53,533 nt of DNA, from positions 1 through 53,533 of the forward strand of contig CAMVGR010000013.1 in the NCBI GenBank assembly GCA_947167075.1, read 5' to 3'. Each line of letters begins with the position of its first letter. The first letter of the stretch is position 1. A program made the translations under genes and the position numbers. Positions 1-7,434 of the stretch are shown piece by piece. The stretch comes from an uncultured Bacteroidales bacterium. Its GTDB lineage: Bacteria; Bacteroidota; Bacteroidia; Bacteroidales; P3. The notes beneath the pieces were generated by a model, which was not told where the DNA came from, did no database searches, and worked only from the letters and a program-made list of their open reading frames with translations.

Positions 1-169
1 TGTTGGTGCAGTCCTTCTCGGCCAGCATCTGGCAGAGGATGTCGGCGGCACGGGCTGTGTCGCGGCTAGTGAAGCTCATGTGGCGCATGGCATCGATAAG
101 CTCGGTGCTGTCGTACTTCTTAATGTCAATGTGTTTGACGGTTTCTTTCAGAAGGTCTTTCTTTTCCAT
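1..169 (-). CDS. Deoxyhypusine synthase-like protein, N-terminal fragment
   Basis: Only the first 56 codons are in the window; the gene runs off the left edge. The ATG is at 169-167 and the frame stays open to the edge. The peptide carries the segment MRHMSFTSRDTARAADIL followed by LAEKDC, which resembles the start of bacterial deoxyhypusine-synthase-family proteins. In that family an NAD-dependent enzyme transfers the aminobutyl group of spermidine. Bacteria lack eIF5A, so members are usually thought to work in polyamine metabolism, for example homospermidine synthesis; that role is inferred here. The gene is transcribed away from the two-component operon that starts at 398. The assignment rests on recalled similarity over a short segment, and the catalytic lysine region lies outside the window. 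Confidence 0.6.
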   Translation of the reverse strand, partial: MEKKDLLKETVKHIDIKKYDSTELIDAMRHMSFTSRDTARAADILCQMLAEKDCTN

Positions 170-397
170 ACTATCATTGAATTTATTATTAATCAACCAT
201 TTCCGTGTCAGTTTTCCTAAAATAACTAAAAAGAGTTCCATTTATTGTGATTGAGAATGAGTTTTTTTTCATTTTAAACAATTCGTTATCTTGTCAGTAT
301 CGTAATAAGAGGGCATGGAAATGGGTGGCGGAGGAAAGTTTTTTTTCAAACATTTGAATTATTTTCGTATTTTTGCACCATGAAACAATAGTACGCG
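170..397. other. Divergent intergenic region
   Basis: This 228-bp AT-rich gap separates the leftward deoxyhypusine-synthase-like gene from the rightward sensor kinase gene. It holds the kinase promoter at its right end. No clear TAnnTTTG box was found for the leftward gene, and there are no repeats or RNA genes that I can see. Confidence 0.6.
344..375 (+). promoter_or_regulatory. Bacteroidota-type promoter of the LytS/LytTR operon
   Basis: TATTTTTG at 368-375 matches the -7 consensus TAnnTTTG. The -33 position, 20 bases upstream, holds TTTC (344-347), a near match to TTTG. Transcription would start around 382, just before the ATG at 398, so the leader is very short. Confidence 0.5.
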
Positions 398-1447
398 ATG
401 CACAAGAAAACAGGCATTAAGCAATCGATGTTCAGGATGGAGAGGCTACGCTCGTTCAGCCTGATAAAGGCGCTATGGCTGGCGCTGCTGTCGGCAGTGC
501 TGCTATCGGTGGTGCTGCTGGTAGGGGCCATCAACCCCGATACTCATCGCCTTTCCCCAGGTGCACATCCCCCATTCATGGTGGGGGCCAACGTGTTGCT
601 CTTCGGGATGCTCTACATCTTCAACTTCACCCTGCAGCGATTGACGCAACGAAGCGGAATCCGGATAGTGCTGGGGCTGATAGGGTCGCTGGCTGTGGCG
701 GCAGGATTTTCCCTTTTGGCATGGTGGAGCGAACAGGCAATATATGGTTCGAACTATAGCAACCTGCCTGTCACCATGGCTGTGAACTTCACCACCTCGC
801 TCATCGCCTATCTCATCACCCTGTTATTGTACAATGTGGTGTGCCGCCAGCAGGCACTTTTAGAGAACGAGCACCTGCTGTCCGAAAACCTTCGTATTCG
901 GCACCACACCCTCGAGCAGCAGCTCTCACCCCACTTCCTCTTCAACAGTCTTGGAGCACTCGATGCACTGATAGGAAGCAACGAAGAGAAAGCCCACAGC
1001 TACCTGCAACAGCTGGCCGCCTCGTACCGATATATGCTGCAGCCCGAAAGGGTGGTTACCCTACGCGAAGAGCTGCAGTTCACACAAGCATATATTGGAA
1101 TGATGCAGACGCGATATGGCGAGGCATTCCAAAGCGTACTGCATATCGACAGTAGCCTGTTGGATAAGTATGTACCCCCTATCAGCGTGCAGATGCTGGT
1201 AGAGAATGCCCTAAAACACAATATCTGTACCGTACGGCAACCACTGATAGTGACAATCGAGAGCCACCATCGTGCCACGGGCGATGTGTTGACCGTGAGC
1301 AATAAGATGAATCCTAAAGACGAAAGCCACCCTCATACGGGTGTGGGACTAGCAAACCTGACCGAACGCTACCGCCTACTGTTCGACCGCCGTGTGGAGG
1401 TGTCGAGCCACGACAGAATATTCTGCGTAGAGATAGCGGTGGTATAA
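398..1447 (+). CDS. LytS/YehU-type sensor histidine kinase
   Basis: Membrane sensor kinase of the LytS/YehU family, 349 residues. Four hydrophobic segments (about 24-45, 61-80, 88-110 and 125-148) come first, followed by a short coiled linker. The His_kinase motif LSPHFLFNSL places the phosphorylated histidine at H179. An N-box (VENALKHN) and a glycine box (TGVGLANLTERY) near residue 320 complete the ATPase domain. There is no separate periplasmic sensing domain, so the signal is probably read in or near the membrane; this is inferred. It is followed after 21 bases by its LytTR regulator, the usual partner. The ATG at 398 lies close to the predicted transcription start; the ATG at 428 would remove only ten polar residues. 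Confidence 0.93.
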   Translation: MHKKTGIKQSMFRMERLRSFSLIKALWLALLSAVLLSVVLLVGAINPDTHRLSPGAHPPFMVGANVLLFGMLYIFNFTLQRLTQRSGIRIVLGLIGSLAVAAGFSLLAWWSEQAIYGSNYSNLPVTMAVNFTTSLIAYLITLLLYNVVCRQQALLENEHLLSENLRIRHHTLEQQLSPHFLFNSLGALDALIGSNEEKAHSYLQQLAASYRYMLQPERVVTLREELQFTQAYIGMMQTRYGEAFQSVLHIDSSLLDKYVPPISVQMLVENALKHNICTVRQPLIVTIESHHRATGDVLTVSNKMNPKDESHPHTGVGLANLTERYRLLFDRRVEVSSHDRIFCVEIAVV

Positions 1448-1468
1448 CAATTAAGATAACAAGAAGTG

Positions 1469-2209
1469 ATGAAGATACTTATAATGGAAGACGAGCCGTT
1501 GGCATCCGAACATCTGAAACGACTGTTGTGCGACTTGGAGCAACCCACTCCCCATATCACATCTGTACAAAGTGTTACCGATGCCATCGAAGTGCTTAAT
1601 AAGGAAGAGACACCCGACATAGTCTTCTCAGACATTCATCTTGCAGACGGTCTAGCATTCCGTGTGTTCGAGCAGGTGAAGCTAACGTCCGCGCTAATCT
1701 TCACCACGGCATACGACCAGTATGCCCTAGATGCGTTCCAGGCAGGGGGGATAGACTATTTACTCAAACCCATCGACCGCACCAAACTGGAGCAAGCACT
1801 AGTCCGCGCCCGCCGCATGATGCCCCCATCACCAGACAGCCTCGCCACTGTAGGGCAAGCACTGCAACACTATCACAGCCATTTCCTCTTCCCTGTATTG
1901 GACCGTTTGGTGCCTGTCGATGCCGATCAAATGGCCTGCCTTTATCTAGAGGACAAGCTAACCCACATTGTGATGATGGATGGGTCGTCGCTAGTTATCG
2001 ACTCCTCGCTCGACTCATTGATGACACAACTGAACCCAAAGCTCTTCTACAGGGCCAACCGACAGTATATCATAGCCCATAGTGCCATACGCGAAGTGGC
2101 GCTATGGCCGCTATACAGGCTTGCCATTAAGCTGAGTGTGGCCAGTATACCCCCTATCATCATCAGCAAATCGAAAGTATCTGAATTCAAAAAATGGTAT
2201 ACACAATAA
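1469..2209 (+). CDS. LytTR-family response regulator
   Basis: Response regulator of the AgrA/LytR type, 246 residues. The receiver domain (1-120) has the acidic pair at E8/D9, the phosphoacceptor D55 in the context FSDIHLADG, and the conserved lysine in LLKPID. After a linker, residues about 145-246 form a LytTR DNA-binding domain, with FYRANRQYII as its best-preserved stretch. It should bind direct repeats upstream of target genes when phosphorylated by the kinase encoded just before it. The frame also has a GTG one codon earlier (1466); I prefer the ATG because MKILIMEDEP is the normal family start. It is co-transcribed with adenylate kinase 11 bases downstream. Confidence 0.93.
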   Translation: MKILIMEDEPLASEHLKRLLCDLEQPTPHITSVQSVTDAIEVLNKEETPDIVFSDIHLADGLAFRVFEQVKLTSALIFTTAYDQYALDAFQAGGIDYLLKPIDRTKLEQALVRARRMMPPSPDSLATVGQALQHYHSHFLFPVLDRLVPVDADQMACLYLEDKLTHIVMMDGSSLVIDSSLDSLMTQLNPKLFYRANRQYIIAHSAIREVALWPLYRLAIKLSVASIPPIIISKSKVSEFKKWYTQ

Positions 2210-2220
2210 AACAATAGAAT

Positions 2221-2865
2221 ATGCTCAACATCGTCATCTTCGGTGCCCCTGGTGCCGGCAAAGGAACCCAAGCCACGTTGCTGGCTGAGAAGTATGATTT
2301 TCTACACGTCTCGACAGGCGACCTGCTGCGGCAGGAGGTAGCCATGGGCAGTGCACTGGGGCGACGGGCACAAGACATCATGAACCGAGGCGACCTAGTG
2401 GGCGACGACATCGTGGTGCCACTGCTCGACAGGGCACTTCGCCAGCGTTCCACCCTCCCCGACCCCGATGCCGCCATCGACCCATGGGATCGCGAACGCA
2501 ACGGCATGCCTCATCGTCCGGAGGGGTGCATCATCGACGGTTTCCCTCGCACTGTAAGCCAAGCCCAGACTCTGGAATTCATCCTTAACCGCTTGCAACG
2601 CAAGATCGACCTTGTAATAGCTATCGACGTGCCACGCGACGAGCTAGTGCGTCGCATCCACGATAGAGCCGCCGTCAGCGGACGCTCCGACGACACAGAG
2701 GAGGTGATCCGTCACCGCCTAGAGCTGTACGACCAACAAACGCAGCCCGTGCTCGACTACTATCGTGTGAGCGGTCTGCTGGTGTCTGTCGATGGAAGCG
2801 AAATGATTGCCGACACCAACCATCGCATCTGCTCCGTAATCGATGCAAAACTAAAGAGAAAATAA
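2221..2865 (+). CDS. adk: Adenylate kinase with an unusual insertion
   Basis: Adenylate kinase (ATP + AMP to 2 ADP), cytoplasmic, 214 residues. The P-loop is GAPGAGKGT at 8-16, the AMP-binding segment is STGDLLRQ at 31-38, and IIDGFPRT ends at residue 111. The LID is the short zinc-free form (DRAAVSGRSDD). Bacteroidota enzymes are usually about 190 residues. This one carries roughly 20 extra residues, rich in Asp, Pro and Arg, at about 76-101 between the AMP-binding helices and DGFPRT. The gene sits between a two-component pair and a lipoprotein gene, so its expression may be tied to that system. It could be a second copy; the rest of the genome would show. Confidence 0.93.
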   Translation: MLNIVIFGAPGAGKGTQATLLAEKYDFLHVSTGDLLRQEVAMGSALGRRAQDIMNRGDLVGDDIVVPLLDRALRQRSTLPDPDAAIDPWDRERNGMPHRPEGCIIDGFPRTVSQAQTLEFILNRLQRKIDLVIAIDVPRDELVRRIHDRAAVSGRSDDTEEVIRHRLELYDQQTQPVLDYYRVSGLLVSVDGSEMIADTNHRICSVIDAKLKRK

Positions 2866-2890
2866 AACAATCATTTAATATGCTATTATC

Positions 2891-3628
2891 ATGAAAAGAA
2901 ACAACATTATCCTTCTAACAGCCGCACTATTGCTCACAGTGCTTTTCAGTTCGTGCAAAAAAGAGCCCGAATTCATCGGTCGACTATGGCAATGGGACAC
3001 CACCATCAGTGAATTTGGTGAGACGGATGTTCCATTCAGTGTCAGGGCAATATTCTCTAGCAAAAACACCGGTATGCTCTTCTTCGTGATGGAGATAGAG
3101 GACGAGGTGTGGGGTACGGCCATCGCCATGCCGTTCACCTATACTGACAACGGAGACAAAGGCCTACTGAACATTGACCCCAAAAGCTACTACGGTGCCA
3201 CCAGTATAGCCTGGAGCTATAATCAAAAGGCTCAGGAAATGACCATCCAGCTTGGCGATTTGGCCAAGGAATTTGGTTTAACGAATGCCACCATTGCTCT
3301 CTCCGAAGGCCAGATGTATACATATTCCGACCTAACAGGCACCGTGTGGACTGCCGACATGACTGAGGTTGAGGGCGAGTCGGACATCTTCACACTGTCG
3401 TTCAACGACGCATCCACCGCCCTGCTAACCGACACTTATACTTACGAAGGCGAGACAGATAAGGAAACCTATAAGCTGAACTATACCTACAAGGGCGGCC
3501 TAGGAGACTTTACCTACAGCATATTCGGCTCGAAGGAGCGAGGTGGATTCTACCTCATCGACCAAAACAACATGTTTCTCTCCGATGGCATGAACCTACT
3601 CAATATGAAAAAAGCTGCAGACAAATAG
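2891..3628 (+). CDS. Putative lipoprotein of unknown function
   Basis: A 245-residue protein with a type II signal peptide: a hydrophobic run to residue 18, then lipobox FSSC with the lipidated Cys at 22, followed by KKEPE. The mature part is rich in Thr, Asp and aromatic residues. It has beta-like alternating segments with recurring forms such as LWQWD, IAWSY and TGTVWTADM, suggesting a lipocalin-like or other beta-sandwich fold; that is a guess from texture only. I do not recognise a named family. It is the last gene of the kinase/regulator/adk run, 25 bases after adk, and is followed by a terminator lying inside the convergent chromate-transporter gene. Confidence 0.75.
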   Translation: MKRNNIILLTAALLLTVLFSSCKKEPEFIGRLWQWDTTISEFGETDVPFSVRAIFSSKNTGMLFFVMEIEDEVWGTAIAMPFTYTDNGDKGLLNIDPKSYYGATSIAWSYNQKAQEMTIQLGDLAKEFGLTNATIALSEGQMYTYSDLTGTVWTADMTEVEGESDIFTLSFNDASTALLTDTYTYEGETDKETYKLNYTYKGGLGDFTYSIFGSKERGGFYLIDQNNMFLSDGMNLLNMKKAADK

Positions 3629-3638
3629 CACATTCTGG

Positions 3639-4214
3639 CTAGAGGCTGTACGCCACAAGCCCAACAAGGCCCGACAACACAATCAGTGCAATCGGGCTTT
3701 TTTTGTACCGCCACGCCAACAAGAAGACTGCAGCAAAGATGAGAATCGAGATAACGAAACGGCGATTGAGGCCAAACATGCCGAAGTTGTCGACAGTGAG
3801 CAGAGAGAGCACTGCCGCGGCAATCAGTCCCACCACCACCAGTCTAAGGGTCTGCATCACAGTGCGTACACGCGGGTCGTCGCTGTGTCGAAGCATCCAG
3901 CCACTCACCCCCATCACCAGTGCCACGGGGATCAGCACCACTGCAAACGAAGCCAGCACGCTGCCAAGCACTGCCGCCCACTGGGGATAGCCAGCCCCTA
4001 TCACAGCTGTGTAGCCGGCATAGGTGGCCGTGTTGATGCCTACAGGCCCAGGGGTGGTCTGACTGATGGCCAGCAAGTCGGCAAATTCGCCAGCAGTCAT
4101 CCATCCGTGGTGTACCACCACTTCGCGCTGAATGAGAGCCACCATAGCATATCCGCCGCCAAAGGTGAAGGCTCCGATGAACAAGAAAGTATAGAATATC
4201 TCCCAGAATATCAT
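3639..4214 (-). CDS. Chromate transporter family protein, second subunit
   Basis: One CHR domain of a split chromate-ion-transporter (CHR/ChrA) pair, 191 residues. The N-terminal motif FTFGGGYAMVALIQREVV, then SQTTPGPVGIN, are the signature elements, followed by about five hydrophobic segments. In this family two short CHR proteins encoded side by side form an antiparallel pair equivalent to one long ChrA. The physiological substrate in gut-type Bacteroidales is uncertain and need not be chromate. Its ATG overlaps the stop of the upstream partner by four bases. The stop lies only 10 bases from the convergent lipoprotein gene, and the last codons overlap that gene's terminator on the opposite strand. 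Confidence 0.88.
   Translation of the reverse strand: MIFWEIFYTFLFIGAFTFGGGYAMVALIQREVVVHHGWMTAGEFADLLAISQTTPGPVGINTATYAGYTAVIGAGYPQWAAVLGSVLASFAVVLIPVALVMGVSGWMLRHSDDPRVRTVMQTLRLVVVGLIAAAVLSLLTVDNFGMFGLNRRFVISILIFAAVFLLAWRYKKSPIALIVLSGLVGLVAYSL
3669..3704 (+). terminator. Rho-independent terminator for the lipoprotein operon, inside a convergent gene
   Basis: On the plus strand GCCCGA (3669-3674) pairs with TCGGGC (3692-3697), followed directly by seven T residues (3698-3704). It lies 40-75 bases past the lipoprotein stop. It falls within the 3' coding part of the oppositely oriented chromate-transporter gene, so one stretch both codes and terminates. Confidence 0.6.
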
Positions 4215-4753
4215 GGTCTCTTCCCTTTAACAACAGCATAAAGATAGCCTCCCAGCCCTGCTGCAAACACAATAAGAATAGGATTCACCCCCAACAGCCA
4301 GATGAGTAGTGCACTGGCCAGCGGAATCCAGAAGTTACTCCACCCGATTTTGATTGCACGTGCCATTTTGAAAACGGGCACTGCTATCAGCGCCACCACT
4401 GCGGGCCGCAACCCCAAGAAAAAACGCTCGACGTAGATGTTGTCTCTCAACGTGCGAAACACTATGGCCAATAGGAGGATGAAGAGGATGGGCATCAGTA
4501 TGTTGCCCACTATGGCGGCCACAGCACCGCCGAATCCCGACAGCTTCCGCCCGGTCATGGCGGCCATATTCACAGCAAAGACACCCGGCATGGCCTGCGA
4601 CAACGCCACCTCGTCCATGAATTCCTCCTCGGAGAGCCAGCCATGACGATCGACCAATTCACGCTCCATCAGCGGAATCATGGCGTATCCTCCACCGATA
4701 GTGAATGTGCCGACTTTGAAAAAGCTCCAAAACAATGCCTTTTTGCTCACCAT
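4211..4753 (-). CDS. Chromate transporter family protein, first subunit
   Basis: First half of the split CHR transporter pair, 180 residues from the ATG at 4753. It begins with a short lead, then FKVGTFTIGGGYAMIPL and LSQAMPGVFAVNMA, matching the two signature blocks in the partner. Several hydrophobic helices follow. An in-frame ATG at 4831 would add 26 polar residues (MTDAVQVINP...) unlike family N-termini. I chose 4753 because homologues start a few residues before the first helix, but the predicted transcription start near 4900 permits either. The stop overlaps the second subunit's start (ATGA), so the two are translated together. Confidence 0.85.
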   Translation of the reverse strand: MVSKKALFWSFFKVGTFTIGGGYAMIPLMERELVDRHGWLSEEEFMDEVALSQAMPGVFAVNMAAMTGRKLSGFGGAVAAIVGNILMPILFILLLAIVFRTLRDNIYVERFFLGLRPAVVALIAVPVFKMARAIKIGWSNFWIPLASALLIWLLGVNPILIVFAAGLGGYLYAVVKGKRP

Positions 4754-4907
4754 AGCCCGTAGTGTCGATTCGTTGCCAAAACAGCGGTGCGGATGTATCG
4801 TGGGGTTTATCACTTGTACAGCATCCGTCATAATGAACGATTACAGAACTGAAAACAAACGTGTTACCCAACCTATCGATGGCATATCGCCCCTCTGTTC
4901 GGCACTG

Positions 4908-4934
4908 CAAAAATACGACTTTTATTTGAAACAA
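4908..4934 (-). promoter_or_regulatory. Likely promoter of the chromate transporter pair
   Basis: On the minus strand TATTTTTG (4915-4908) matches TAnnTTTG, with TTG (4934-4932) upstream at a 16-base spacing, a little shorter than usual. Transcription would start near 4900. Confidence 0.45.
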
Positions 4935-5066
4935 GAAGCTTTTGAGACGCAAATCGACTACAAGTCAGCGAAGTGTAGCGTGGCTTTGGGGTGAATACAC
5001 GGCAGCCTTGGGACGATGACAGGATGTGGATGCATCGACACTGATCCGTACAGACAGGTATCGGTC

Positions 5067-5121
5067 ACGGTGCATCTACGGTTCATGTACGGTGCATGTA
5101 CGGAGGAAGTACGGTTCAGAT
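5067..5121 (+). repeat. 55-bp five-unit intergenic element, copy 1
   Basis: Five consecutive 11-base units: ACGGTGCATCT, ACGGTTCATGT, ACGGTGCATGT, ACGGAGGAAGT, ACGGTTCAGAT, followed by AGGTAC. It lies between the divergent chromate-transporter and TerC operons, about 130 bases upstream of the chromate promoter. Five more copies lie at 17757, 24819, 30623 (inverted), 39554 (inverted) and 49644. Confidence 0.9.
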
Positions 5122-5333
5122 AGGTACTTAGTACTGAAACACAGTGTATTACAAACCGGCAAGACTGCCAACGGATTGGATATGTGTGCATTATGAATTA
5201 CTACCGTGAGGCGGCTGTATTGCACTTGATAGTTGAATCTACAAGAAAGAAAAATCTGCATCGAATACAATAAAGGTAGAAGGTTTGCGTTAGAAAAAGA
5301 TTGTATTAAAAAAGGAAACAAAAGAAAAAGAGT
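5122..5333. other. Leader region of the TerC operon
   Basis: The 212 bases between the 55-bp element and the TerC start are AT-rich toward the gene. TTTG occurs at 5283-5286, but I see no clean TAnnTTTG partner. TerC/Alx genes are often under Mn-sensing yybP-ykoY riboswitches; I looked for that core here and did not recognise it. Confidence 0.4.
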
Positions 5334-6320
5334 ATGAACAATTTGTTCTTTATTGTGTTCATGGTGTTTGTGGTGGTGATGCTGACACTGGATCTGACGG
5401 TGTTCCATCGGAAAGACCACGTGGTGAAGGTGAAGGAAGCTGCCTTGCAAACAGGCATGTGGGTGTTGCTGGCCATGGGCTTCGCAGTGTTGCTATATGT
5501 GCATGCAGAATGGGTGCATGGATTGTCGGTAGACAGCTTTGCGAGCGAGGCCGAACTGCGTGCCTACCGGCACGAGACGGCGATGCAGTTCCTATCGGGC
5601 TATTTTCTAGAAGAGAGCCTCTCGATCGACAACATATTTGTGATGATCATGATTTTTGTGAGTTTCGGAATCAAGAAGGAGTATTATCACAGGGTCTTGT
5701 TTTGGGGCATATTCGGAGCCATCGTGATGCGCTTCATCTTCATCTTTGCTCTCGGAGCATTGGTAACAAAGTTTGCATGGGTGCTGGCGCTGTTCGGTGT
5801 GGTGCTGATAGTGAGTGGAGTGAGGATGTTTCGCCCGCAGAGCAACGAGGGTGTGGACACGGCCAACCACCCGGTGGTGAAGTTCGCTTCGAAACACCTG
5901 CCGGTGACAAAGGAGAGCTTCGGACACGACTTCTTCCACAAGGACGAGCGTGGCCGACTGCTGATCACTCCGCTGTTTCTGGTGCTACTGGTGATCGAGT
6001 TTTCGGACATCATCTTTGCTGTCGATTCGATACCGGCTGTGTTTTCGGTAACGACAGACCCGATGATAGTGTACACCTCTAATATATTCGCCATCATGGG
6101 CCTGAGGTCGCTATTCTTCCTCCTGAGCGACATAGCAGACCGCTTCTGGCTGTTGCACTACGGACTGGGTTTGCTGCTGTGCTTTATCGGAGTGAAGATG
6201 ATAGGAGGCTTTGTGTTTGGATGGCATATCGACACGCTGGTATCGTTGGCCATCATATTGGGAATACTGGTAGTTAGTATTCTGCTGTCGATGTTGATCA
6301 AAAAACCGAAGAAGGCATGA
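5334..6320 (+). CDS. TerC/Alx family integral membrane protein
   Basis: TerC/Alx-type membrane protein, 328 residues, with about eight or nine hydrophobic segments. The family hallmarks are both present: ESLSIDNIFVMIMIF in the first half and FSDIIFAVDSIPAVFSV around residues 221-237. The acidic residues in those helices are thought to bind metal in Alx-type proteins, which export manganese; the substrate here is inferred from the family. A charged cytoplasmic loop with FASKHLPVTKESFGHDFF separates the halves. It is the first gene of a six-gene plus-strand run, and its TGA overlaps the ATG of rdgB. Confidence 0.9.
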   Translation: MNNLFFIVFMVFVVVMLTLDLTVFHRKDHVVKVKEAALQTGMWVLLAMGFAVLLYVHAEWVHGLSVDSFASEAELRAYRHETAMQFLSGYFLEESLSIDNIFVMIMIFVSFGIKKEYYHRVLFWGIFGAIVMRFIFIFALGALVTKFAWVLALFGVVLIVSGVRMFRPQSNEGVDTANHPVVKFASKHLPVTKESFGHDFFHKDERGRLLITPLFLVLLVIEFSDIIFAVDSIPAVFSVTTDPMIVYTSNIFAIMGLRSLFFLLSDIADRFWLLHYGLGLLLCFIGVKMIGGFVFGWHIDTLVSLAIILGILVVSILLSMLIKKPKKA

Positions 6321-6895
6321 GAGAGTTGATTTTCGCCACCAACAACAAGCACAAGGTAGAAGAAGTGAAGGCCGCACTGAAGGGCGAGGTGAAGTTGCAT
6401 ACCCTGTCGGAATGCGGGCTGGAAGGAGACATACCCGAGACATCGAACACCCTGGAGGGGAATGCCCTGCAGAAGGCAATGTGGGTGTGGGAACGTACAC
6501 ACAAGGACTGTTTTGCCGACGACACCGGACTGGAGGTGGCCGCACTAGGCGGTGCCCCAGGGGTATTTAGTGCCCGCTATGCTGGAGAGCACTGCTCGTT
6601 CGACGACAATATCGACAAGCTGCTCGATGCACTGAAGGGGGTGAAAGAGCGGGACGCATGCTTTAGAACGGTGATATGTCTGATAGAGAACGGTGTGCCG
6701 AAATATTTCGAGGGGCGGGTCGATGGACAGATTCTCCACGAGCGCCACTCTAACGGAGAGGGATTTGGCTACGACCCAGTATTCATGCCAGCACGATTTG
6801 CGGTGAGTTTTGCAGAGATGCCACTGGAGGTGAAGAACCGTATCAGCCACCGCGGACTGGCCGTAAAAAAGCTTGTGTCATACCTAGAATCATGA
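6317..6895 (+). CDS. rdgB: XTP/dITP diphosphatase (RdgB/HAM1 family)
   Basis: House-cleaning nucleotide pyrophosphatase that removes dITP, dXTP and ITP from the pool, 192 residues. The N-terminal FATNNKHKVEEVKAAL, the metal-binding FADDTGLEVAAL, FSARYAG, GEGFGYDPVF and the C-terminal ISHRGLAVKKL are all conserved family blocks. It overlaps both neighbours by four bases (ATGA), so it is translationally coupled to TerC upstream and the BFN nuclease downstream. Nothing is missing or truncated. Confidence 0.95.
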   Translation: MRELIFATNNKHKVEEVKAALKGEVKLHTLSECGLEGDIPETSNTLEGNALQKAMWVWERTHKDCFADDTGLEVAALGGAPGVFSARYAGEHCSFDDNIDKLLDALKGVKERDACFRTVICLIENGVPKYFEGRVDGQILHERHSNGEGFGYDPVFMPARFAVSFAEMPLEVKNRISHRGLAVKKLVSYLES

Positions 6896-7422
6896 AAGAA
6901 CTAATCCCCTATTCGCTGCAGGAAGGACTGGCACAGAGCGGAAGCTATGTGCTGATGCTAATGGAGCCCATCAGCCAACGTCAGATACCCATCATCGTGG
7001 GCTCAGCCGAGGCACAGGCCATACTGCTGGCCAAACAGGAGGTGAAGACCCGCCGTCCGATGCCACACAAGCTGATGTCGAACATATTGGAGAGCTTTGG
7101 GCTGCGACTAAAAAAGGTTGTGATCGACCACGTGAGCGAAGGGATATTTTATTCCACCTTGCACATTACAGACGGATTCAGCGAACACACCTTCGACAGC
7201 CGGACGACCGATGCCATAGCACTGGCTCTGCACTGCGATGCTCCCATTATGGCCGAAGAGAAAGTGATAGAGGAGACATCGGTGGCCGCTGACAATGACG
7301 ATGCCTCGACCCCTAGCCTCGAAGAACTAGAGCGAGAACTAAGCAAATGCGAACAGCGAGAAGACTACGAACGTGCAGCCCGCATACAAGAACAAATAGA
7401 GAAAATCAGACACAGACAATAA
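6892..7422 (+). CDS. Bifunctional nuclease (BFN) domain protein with UVR tail
   Basis: A 176-residue protein. Residues about 1-130 form a BFN (DUF151) domain, recognised from PIIVGSAEAQAILLA, HKLMSNILESFGL and the DSRTTDAIALALHCDAPI segment. After an acidic linker, residues about 140-175 form a UVR motif (LERELSKCEQREDYERAARI), the helical hairpin used by UvrB and UvrC for contact. BFN proteins in plants have DNase and RNase activity, but the bacterial role is not settled. The pairing with rdgB suggests nucleotide or nucleic-acid quality control, by inference. It starts at an ATGA overlap with rdgB. Confidence 0.9.
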   Translation: MKELIPYSLQEGLAQSGSYVLMLMEPISQRQIPIIVGSAEAQAILLAKQEVKTRRPMPHKLMSNILESFGLRLKKVVIDHVSEGIFYSTLHITDGFSEHTFDSRTTDAIALALHCDAPIMAEEKVIEETSVAADNDDASTPSLEELERELSKCEQREDYERAARIQEQIEKIRHRQ

Positions 7423-7434
7423 AACGAACCAGGC

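Noticed and set aside
170..397. tRNA or small RNA in the leftmost gap
   Set aside because: I looked for cloverleaf arms and a terminator and found neither.
5067..5121. 55-bp elements as a CRISPR array
   Set aside because: Units are contiguous without spacers, short (11 bases) and spread over six loci; no cas genes are present.
5122..5333. yybP-ykoY manganese riboswitch upstream of TerC/Alx
   Set aside because: I could not find the conserved core, only scattered similar bases.
5076..5450. 124-residue minus-strand ORF overlapping the repeat and the TerC start
   Set aside because: It reads through the 55-bp element and into TerC antisense; the peptide is low complexity with no family resemblance.
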